Shown here one piece after another: positions 56,792 to 64,000 of a stretch of DNA of 64,000 nt. The stretch is from positions 33,873,668 to 33,937,667 of the forward strand of contig NC_092569.1 in NCBI RefSeq assembly GCF_037975245.1. Reading direction: 5' to 3'. The position numbers and the translations under genes were made by a program. Positions within the stretch are counted from its first letter, which is position 1; each line of letters begins with the position of its first letter. This DNA comes from Apostichopus japonicus (taxonomy: Eukaryota; Echinodermata; Holothuroidea; Aspidochirotida; Stichopodidae). The notes under the pieces are model-generated. The model had not been told where the DNA came from. It ran no database searches and saw only the letters and a program-made list of their open reading frames with translations.

Positions 56792-58978
56792 CATATAGAA
56801 TGCTGTTAAATTGCCGTAAGGGGTGGCCACCGCTATGCCACCAAATCCCTCCTTTGGAGTAATAGGTGCTATCATGGTTATATCCTTGTAAACTGTAAAC
56901 TCGCTGATAAAGATTCCTTTTTGGGTATACTGCATAACTACTTTGGTTACATCCTCTTCATCCTCTTCATCGCTTTCTGATGAACCAAGGGAAGGAAAAG
57001 ACTTCTGACTTTCGTCACTGCCATCTTCGTCTACGCTGTCCATGTTCGAATCGGGAATATTAATACCTTGCGACTCCCATAGCACATACACTAAGCCTTG
57101 TTGATCTGCGCATATTTTCATTGGTCTATCATCGTCGTGTCGGCCGTGATACTGATATAACTGTTCACCGAGTTCATTAATCGCCACAGCCTTACGTTGT
57201 CCATCACAAAGGAGAAAGTTTCCTTCTTTCGTAGATGAGAGAGAAACAGGAGGTGCCATATCATCGACGTTAATTGGGATATTTGATATTTCCTCGGCTT
57301 GAAGGTTACACCGATAAAGTGTCGTTGTGCCACAGATGCCAACAATTACTTCAAGTGCATCTAACCCTTGCGTAATACATGTAACCTCGGTTGGATTACT
57401 ATTTAGCTCAAAGGAACTGCACTTGGCTTCCCCGTCATTATCTATATAATATAGGTCTGACGAGTTATTTATGATTGCCACAAGTGAGTCTTCAATAGTA
57501 TGGTTCATCTTTGCAATGAGAACCTTTCCCTCTGTGTCATAAAATGGAAGCTCAAGTGTGTCATAGTTACAAGTTGTTAAAGTGCCCTCTGTTTCTGTAT
57601 TAAAAGTGTATACCATTACGGTCCCATCGGCAGCACTCGCCAACGTTAGAATATATTTGTCGGAGAAAGCTCTTAGATCAGTAATTGCTTCATCGATACA
57701 AGTAACATGCAATTGATACCATTCTTCGTCGATGAATGGAGAACGAGATAAACCTGGAAAACTAAACACATTTTCTATCACTTCATCTTCGTCGGACTCG
57801 CCATCCTCTTCTTTGCGGCTGGGGATACTGCCCTTTTCGGAATATGTCTCACCTTCAGAACTGTCAAAACACATTGTAAGGTCCTGCCTCATAGAACTTA
57901 TGTCATTAAGTACCCCTGAACAAGCTGTGAGAAATTCAGGGGCTGTCGAAAGAACAGACCAATTGTCAGCAGTCTCGGTTAAAATACGAGATGTTTTGCA
58001 AATATTTTCCACTTTACTTTGAACATTAGTGAAGCATTTGTTTGATTTTTCAATGTAGTGTTTGGAGAACATCTTTCTAGTGTGAATCTCAGACATAGTA
58101 AAGTCCTCGCCAGTTTTGAGGACTTGGAGTTCTCTTTCTGCTTTCTGTCTAATCTTCATTTCCCTTTCTTTCAGTCTTCCCAAAGCAGATTCCATTTCTT
58201 TCTTAATTTCGTCTTTTTGTGTTTCAGTGTACTCATTGACTGTGCTTTCGAGTTTAATGTAATCCTCCTCAAGTTCTTCAAAAGGTTTTGTAAACACTGC
58301 ACCATTGCTTATGCTTTGCCTTAATTCTTCTGTAGAGGTTTGAAATTTTTCTTTCATTCTATCGGCCGCTGTTGAAATTTCTTCAAACTTGTGACCAGGA
58401 TGATGTATTGGAGCGCACACCGGGCATATTAACTTATCGCATGTTTGACAGCTGATATGCAAAGGCATGTCCTTGTGAGTAGGACATTTTGGTGTTTTGG
58501 ATAGAGAAGTCACGGTTTTAGCATTAAATGTTACTGTGCCTGCTTCAATATCTTTTAACGTTACAAGATGAGTATGAAGTCGTAACATTTTCATTGACTT
58601 ATGGCATAACAGACAATCATTGCAGAGGAAACCACCACAATCAGGACATATCGCCACGACCTGCTTGGTCGTCTCACACGAACTGCAAATTTGTTTCTTG
58701 TGCTTGTCTTTCAGAGTGATCTCCAATTTCCGGCTTTCCAATATAGCTTCCAAGAGAAAATCACCTTTAAATCCATCGGCTCCATTTTCTGGTACATCTG
58801 TCTGTTGTCGACATGTAGGGCAATTGAAAGTGGCATCAATTTTGTTTACAACTTGAGACAAACATTTTTTACAGAAGCGGTGAAGGCATGGTAACATTTT
58901 AGGCTCTTCCAAAGTATCAAGGCAAATGGAACATAGTAAGATTTCCTCATCTAAGTTTGACGGGTTTGCCGTGGCCAT
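56780..58978 (-). CDS. TRIM-like RING/B-box protein D (large exon)
   Basis: Shortest member, 732 codons. RING with the B-type short loop (NKIDATFNCPTC), two complete B-boxes, coiled coil, and a strongly shortened acidic linker (SSEGETYSEKGSIPSRKEED). The propeller-like region contains LLCDGQRKAVAINELGEQLY. Near the end it has the A/C-type ESQKSFPSLGSSESDEEDEE tract rather than the B-type segment. All indels relative to A-C keep the frame. Donor ATG|GTAAGA at 56792/56791 predicts 729 residues plus the tail at 54901-55026. The start is in GGCCATGGTG context (minus strand CACCATGG). The ligase role is inferred from the RING. Confidence 0.9.
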   Translation of the reverse strand: MATANPSNLDEEILLCSICLDTLEEPKMLPCLHRFCKKCLSQVVNKIDATFNCPTCRQQTDVPENGADGFKGDFLLEAILESRKLEITLKDKHKKQICSSCETTKQVVAICPDCGGFLCNDCLLCHKSMKMLRLHTHLVTLKDIEAGTVTFNAKTVTSLSKTPKCPTHKDMPLHISCQTCDKLICPVCAPIHHPGHKFEEISTAADRMKEKFQTSTEELRQSISNGAVFTKPFEELEEDYIKLESTVNEYTETQKDEIKKEMESALGRLKEREMKIRQKAERELQVLKTGEDFTMSEIHTRKMFSKHYIEKSNKCFTNVQSKVENICKTSRILTETADNWSVLSTAPEFLTACSGVLNDISSMRQDLTMCFDSSEGETYSEKGSIPSRKEEDGESDEDEVIENVFSFPGLSRSPFIDEEWYQLHVTCIDEAITDLRAFSDKYILTLASAADGTVMVYTFNTETEGTLTTCNYDTLELPFYDTEGKVLIAKMNHTIEDSLVAIINNSSDLYYIDNDGEAKCSSFELNSNPTEVTCITQGLDALEVIVGICGTTTLYRCNLQAEEISNIPINVDDMAPPVSLSSTKEGNFLLCDGQRKAVAINELGEQLYQYHGRHDDDRPMKICADQQGLVYVLWESQGINIPDSNMDSVDEDGSDESQKSFPSLGSSESDEEDEEDVTKVVMQYTQKGIFISEFTVYKDITMIAPITPKEGFGGIAVATPYGNLTAFYMVRG

Positions 58979-59013
58979 GGTGATTTTCGTGATGTATTCT
59001 CCTTGAGGTTGAC

Positions 59014-59104
59014 CTGAGTGTTGAGTGAGAAGTTACATTTGAGAGTTTAATTCTAGTATTGAGAATGATGTATCTTAGACGCCTGTTCAAAGCGGTTTAC
59101 TTAC
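59014..59104 (-). other. 5'-UTR intron of TRIM-D
   Basis: 91 nt, from GTAAGT at 59104 to ACACTCAG ending at 59014. Confidence 0.6.
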
Positions 59105-59444
59105 AGAAATTATTAATCCTCAAAACCAGATTAACACTTTCAGTAGATGATATTTGTCTCATTAATGATTGTCACATTTGGATGTTGTTAAACATTATTA
59201 TATCGCTTTACTTATTTAGGTTCTTATTTTGGAATTATGGAAAAGATAACTTATCAATATTATTACAGGAATTTTCAACATCCATCTCATTTTTATTACT
59301 TTTTCGAGTTATAAAATAAAAGAACACTCTCCGGATTGAGAATTAATCTCCTTTTTTGCTATTTCATCCTCAATATTACTCTTAGACAACATCACCATCT
59401 TGAGATTGAAAGTAAAATAAATCGTTGTAAATAAGTCAAGGTAC

Positions 59445-59462
59445 ATTTGCATCAATTTTATA
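59445..59462 (-). promoter_or_regulatory. TATA/octamer-like element upstream of TRIM-D
   Basis: TATAAAATTGATGCAAAT on the minus strand, identical to B and C. Confidence 0.35.
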
Positions 59463-60167
59463 CAGTGGGTCAATATTCCAATCAAATGTTAAGGCGATTA
59501 TTGATACGTCGAAAATATCAACAACAAAGTTAGATTATATGACCCACTCCTATTTAGACTTTCAATGCATTTACATTAGTGGCCAAATTCTTATGCAAGC
59601 TTCATACAAATTAGCACACTATACTACAATAGGTAATACACTGCAAGTGGATTTATCCAGGCATGTTGTCAATCGCCAAAGTTAGTGTACATACAGAGGG
59701 AGGAGGCGATACCCCTTCCGACCAATCAGAACGTAAGGAAAACAAAGCGAGGTCTCTTAAAAGAGCAGAAATCAGCATAATGGACCTGCTGAAATTCTCT
59801 AATTAGGAGCCGTAACACTGTTAAACTTACATAAGTAAATTAGTCTTGGAAAACTGACTGTACAACTCTAGACAATTGAAAGGAGAACATAAATATATGG
59901 ATAGATTGGGATTCAAGCCGGTGTCAGAAGTTACTGGTTGGATTCCCGTTCTTGTCATCAATCTCTTTTCGAATGTTCAACTCTGTAATGGAACGGTAAC
60001 CTGCTATTTTGCACTATTCTGCTTTTTCACAACAATATAACATTGTCTGTGCCAAAACTAAGCCTAGTTGTCCTAATCATTCACTGAGTCATCACATTAA
60101 CCATAAATGCAAACCTTTTGTTCTTATATACTTATCCTCATACTTGTGTAGAGGTTCTAGCGGTTGT

Positions 60168-60168
<1 letters not shown>
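59463..60168. other. Right flank of unit D, no gene supported
   Basis: Matches 27056-27795 of unit B, including GGATTCAAGCCGGTGTCAGA. Cut off by a (TA)n tract and the LINE. Confidence 0.55.

Positions 60169-60219
<51 letters not shown>
60169..60219. repeat. (TA)n microsatellite at the LINE 5' junction
   Basis: About 24 TA repeats exactly where similarity with unit B stops. Confidence 0.9.
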
Positions 60220-60226
<7 letters not shown>

Positions 60227-60489
60227 TGTGAACATCGCTATTTGATCTACTCCGAAACGGCTGTGTTATTTCATTTAAATTACGTATTGGAGTTTATATT
60301 TCACGGATGTTGGACTTTATTATATTCATATGCCACTTGTGAGTATTCTTTGAACCAATTTGACATTGTTTTCGCCCACTTTACGGCGACTTGAAACCCT
60401 TTTGCCTCTGGGCTGTCAAGCCTAAGTTGTCTTGGATACTTACATCAGTTCTGCGAAACTTATTTCTGTGTATGGTGCACACGTTAACT

Positions 60490-61681
60490 ATGTCTACCTC
60501 CATTGCCGAGTGCACAGTGTGCAACTGCATGCAGGCAAACCTATTGTGTTGTTTTCTTTGCCAATCATCAGTGCATGCATTTGATTGTGGAGACAAGAAG
60601 AAGCTATGCACATCATCATTGTATAATATGCTGGACAATGCATCTAAACTCTACCCAAATTTGTTCTACATCTGTAACTCTTGTAAATCAAACAAAGAGG
60701 TTAGTGTCAACTCCCCTGATCAATCGCGAATGTGCGATATAGAAAAGAAAGTCGATCGCCTGGAGCTCAACCTGAATGAAATTAAGAATCTCATCGAATC
60801 TAAAGGCCAATCTCAGCAATCAGCTGAACAAGCCAAAGGATCTATTCATGCTAGCGTTCCGACTGCCCCTGTCATTGGCGAGTGTTGGTCAAATGAGGAG
60901 AAAATGGTCGAAATAAGGAAGGCTCGTGTAAGCAAATCCGCACTGGTTATTCCAAAATCTCCTATTTACACCACCACACTTGAGAAAACTATTGTTGACA
61001 GCAATGTCCAAATTAGCAAATCTTTCAAAAACAAATCAGGCGAAACCATTATTGTGTGTGACTCAGCTTCATCACGTGACAAACTATCTACTGCCATCAC
61101 TAACAACCTGCCCAAAATTGGAACAATTAAAAAAGCTGGTACCATGCTGCCAACGATTGCAGTTGTCGGGTTTTCTGCGTCCTTTGCTGATGACCCTTTG
61201 CCTGTTCTACTTCAACAAAATCGTTGGTTGGAAGAATATTTTGAAATCAATACTCTTGGAGATCATATTACTCATCTTGTTTCAAAGCCGTTGAGAAATG
61301 ATGAAACCGTCTTTCAAGCCATATTCAATGTGTCCCCATCACTTCGTGACTTCATGAAAAAACATGGTGATCGTATCATCTTGGGTATGAACTCCTGCAA
61401 AATTTATGATAGATTCCATGTCAAGCGATGTAGCATATGTCAACTGTTTGGGCACTATCATAAAGAATGCTCTAACAAAACCACCCCTTCTTGTGCCATC
61501 TGTGCAAATGACCACGAAACCAGGCTATGCAAAATCTCCTTTGACGAGACAGATAAACATTCTTGCATTAATTGCAAACGTGGCAACTCTGGAACTCGCG
61601 CAAATGGCATCATCTATAACCTGTCCTCAGTACGTCGATGCGCAGAACAAAGTTAAACGACTGATTGCTCGTTTAAACTAG
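60490..61681 (+). pseudogene. LINE ORF1 (PHD-like finger, coiled coil, zinc knuckles), frameshifted
   Basis: The start is chosen at MSTSIAECTVCN because an N-terminal PHD-like finger follows at once (C-x2-C...C-x2-C...H...C...YICNSC); an in-frame ATG 99 nt upstream exists. Next comes a heptad stretch (EKKVDRLELNLNEIKNLIES), an RNA-binding-like middle, and near the end three zinc-knuckle-type cysteine clusters (CSICQLFGHYHKEC, CAICANDHETRLC, CINCKRGN). The frame reads on to a stop at 61654-61656, but the family-typical end (CPQYVDAQNKVKRLIARLN) lies in the next frame and stops at 61681. One extra base near 61617 explains this. Known role: binds element RNA as a nucleic-acid chaperone. Confidence 0.8.
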
Positions 61682-64000
61682 ACATTAGTTTCCAGGACGG
61701 CAATACTAAGACTTGTCGGCAATCACAAAGGAAATTTATATTGGAGACTGCTAATGTTCGCTCAGCTCGAAATAAAACTTCTTTAATCGTTGATCATATA
61801 ATTCATTCTGGCACTGACTTATGCTGTTTAACTGAAACTTGGCTTAAGTCAAGTGATACTGTTTCCGAAGCTGCCTTAGCGCCTGAGGGTTATTATTACC
61901 TTGGAGTTCCTCGACCCCAGGATAGAATTGGTGGTGGGACTGGTTTAATTGTTCGAGCCTCAATTAAGACCAACCTCTTGCATTCTGATGAAAAGTCGTC
62001 TTTTGAATATTCTGAATGGCTGGTTGCTATTGACAATCTCAGAGTTCGTTTAATAATAATCTACCGTCCTCCATATTCAGAAGCCCATCCGGTCACCATT
62101 TCAACTTTTTTCCGAGAATTCAGTGACCTCCTTGAAAACTGTGTGCTTTGTCCTGAAAAACTTTGACTTTAATATTCATGTGGATAATCACACTAGTACT
62201 GATGCGACTAAATTTACTGATATTATGAATACGTTTAGTCTCCAGCAACATGTCTCCATTCCAACTCACGACTCCGGACACACGCTTGATTTAATCATCA
62301 CACGATCCACTAACGATATCGTGTTATCATCTCCACAAGCTGCTTTAAAAGTGTCTGATCATTGGTCAATTAGATGTTATCTTGACCTTCCTATTACCAA
62401 ACATTCAACCAAAGAAATTAAATACCGGAAATATCGAAGTATTCATATTAATCAATTTTGTACAGATATTTTGCAATCCTCATTATGCACAACTGAATGG
62501 CTTGATTTAGAGAGTTTAATTGAATGCTATGATCGTACTTTAACATCTGTCCTTGATATCCACGCACCAGTTCTGACCAGAGTAATTACCGTTAGGCCAA
62601 CAGTACCTTGGTTCTCCGATCATTTGAAAATTTTACGTTCCGCTTGTCGAAAGGCTGAGAGAGTTTTCCGCAAATCTGGTCTTGAAACTCACAGACGGGT
62701 CCATCGCTCTTTGCGGAATGAGTATTCATTCCATCTGGACTATGCTAAAAAGTCCTTTTATACATCAACCATCCGGGACTGTGAAGGCGACACCAGGAAA
62801 CTGTTCACTGTTGTAAAGTCATTGTGTAATAAAAAGCAAGTTGTTACTTATCCGCCACACCAGAATACTGTGGAACTTGTTAATGACTTCGGACAATTTT
62901 TTATATCTAAAATTGATAAAATTAATGCAAACATTGATTCCATTGCTACTGGTCCTTTTGAACCTTATGTTCAACAGCATTTCCAATCGAAGTTGACTGG
63001 GTTCAAGCCACTTTCTAACGCTGAAGTTCGCACAATTATCAAATCCTCTAATACGGCTACCTGCAATCTTGACCCAATACCCACTTGGTTACTTAGAAAG
63101 TGTCTTGACCCCCTTTTGCCTGTATTGACTACCATGATAAATCTTTCACTTAAAAATGGTAATGTTCCTGACAAATGGAAGATTGCTACCGTTACTCCAT
63201 TGTTAAAGAAAGCAGGTTTGGACCCTATCTATTCTAATTATAGACCAATAAGTAATTTGAGTTATGTTTCTAAGTTAGTTGAACGTGCTGTAGTTAATGA
63301 GATTGTCTCACATTGTTCATCACATGCTCCTTTTCCTGATTGCCAATCTGCGTACAGGCAAAATCACTCTACAGAAACTGCACTTATGAAAATTCATAGT
63401 GATATATTGATGAATATGGACCAACAACAATGCACTCTTTTAATCCTGTTGGATTTGAGTGCAGCGTTCGATACTGTTAACCATGATATTCTTATAAACA
63501 TATTGCGTACCCAATTTGGTATTGTTAATAATGCACAAAAATGGATTGGTAATTATCTGTCTTTCAGAAAACAGCATGTATCTATAGAAAATATCTCATC
63601 GAAAGATTTCTCTTTGAATTGTGGTGTACCACAGGGCAGCTGTCTCGGTCCTGTTCTTTTTCTTTGTTATGTTTCTCAGTTGTTTACCATTGTGTCTAAA
63701 CACCTTCCTAACGCACATAGCTATGCTGATGATACACAATTATATTTATCTTTCAATGCTGGTTCTCTGTTATCTGAGGAACGGGCTGTTCTGGCAATGC
63801 AATCACTTATATGCGAAATAAGACATTGGATGATCAGCAATAGGCTAATGATCAATGATTCTAAGACTGAGTTTCTTTTAATTGGGACTCGCCAACAAGT
63901 TGCTAAGACTCGGGTTCAGTTGATAAAAGTAGGTAACGTAGATATTAAGCCATGTGATAGTGCAAAAAATCTTGGGGTTTATCTTGACAGCAACATGTCA
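61657..64000 (+). pseudogene. LINE ORF2 (endonuclease + reverse transcriptase), frameshifted, partial
   Basis: The endonuclease part is readable from 61657 to 62164: NVRSARNKT, CCLTETWL, GGGTGLIVRA, IIYRPPYS, as in APE-type LINE nucleases. The frame then stops. From about 62156 the next frame continues with DFNIHVDN and, without any stop, to 64000: HTLDLIITR, SDHW (end of the nuclease), then RT motifs YRPISNLSYVSKLVE, LDLSAAFDTVNHDIL, GVPQGSCLGPVLF and the active site YADDTQLY. One extra A in the run at 62156-62160 accounts for the break. The clean 612-codon RT frame suggests a young copy or an assembly error. The C-terminus lies outside the window. Confidence 0.85.

Larger units (their letters stand above)
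34431..60168. repeat. Segmental duplication, copy 2 (units C and D)
   Basis: Collinear with 3168 to about 27795 at an offset of about 31.3 kb (left end) to 32.4 kb (right end). It has the same order of flank, X-box cluster, FReD pseudogene, 246-bp repeats, TRIM tail exon, TRIM large exon, unrecognised ORF and second unit. On the right it stops at GGTTCTAGCGGTTGTGGT, where a (TA)n tract and the LINE begin. Confidence 0.85.
60220..64000 (+). mobile_element. CR1/L2-type non-LTR retrotransposon, 3' end outside the window
   Basis: Order: a 5' region of about 270 bp, ORF1 with zinc fingers, ORF2 with an endonuclease domain, then reverse transcriptase, running off the right edge. The 5' end is placed at the end of the (TA)n tract where homology to unit B stops; the exact base is uncertain. 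Both ORFs have one frameshift, so this copy is defective as read. Confidence 0.88.

Noticed and set aside
1-64000. tRNA, rRNA or other structured RNA genes
   Set aside because: No cloverleaf-like or rRNA-like sequence was noticed by eye; a tRNAscan/Infernal run would be needed to exclude them.

Overview
The window looks like AT-rich nuclear DNA of an animal, most likely a marine invertebrate. The signs are GT-AG introns, Kozak-type starts, long (TA)n microsatellites, many minisatellites, small inverted-repeat elements and CR1/L2-type LINEs. The gene content is RING/B-box (TRIM-like) proteins next to decayed fibrinogen-related (FReD) genes, both of which are expanded innate-immunity-type families in echinoderms, molluscs and amphioxus. 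A holothurian or other echinoderm is my guess from family knowledge; the sequence does not prove it.

Layout. (i) 1-723 is the 5' end of a diverged RING-finger gene on the minus strand, open at the window edge. (ii) 724-3167 is a spacer containing a 405-bp inverted-repeat MITE. (iii) About 3168-29810 is a large block holding two TRIM-like genes, A (main exon 11780-14122) and B (24248-26560). (iv) 29811-34430 is a spacer with a 46-bp minisatellite at its left border, short tandem duplications and a degraded LINE. (v) About 34431-60170 is a second copy of the large block, with TRIM-like genes C (43831-46083) and D (56780-58978). (vi) From about 60220 to the end is a CR1/L2-type non-LTR retrotransposon with ORF1 and ORF2, each carrying one frameshift.

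The array arose by nested duplication. A resembles C and B resembles D in coding sequence, flanks and insertions. An older duplication of about 13 kb therefore made A and B, and a later one of about 26 kb copied the A-B pair to give C-D. Each unit carries, on the plus strand, a wrecked fibrinogen-domain gene about 4-5 kb beyond the 3' end of its TRIM gene; each copy has different lesions.

Gene model for the TRIM-like genes (minus strand): a non-coding first exon, a 90-92-nt intron, one large exon with RING, two B-boxes, coiled coil, acidic linker and a beta-propeller-like C-terminal region, then an intron of 1.6-2.6 kb and a 126-nt last exon encoding a 41-residue tail. The apparent stop of the large exon lies 12 nt past a strong splice donor. 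The tail exon is intact in A, C and D and deleted in B. The four large exons are intact and differ mainly in the acidic linker, which fits functional paralogues of a cytosolic E3 ubiquitin ligase family.
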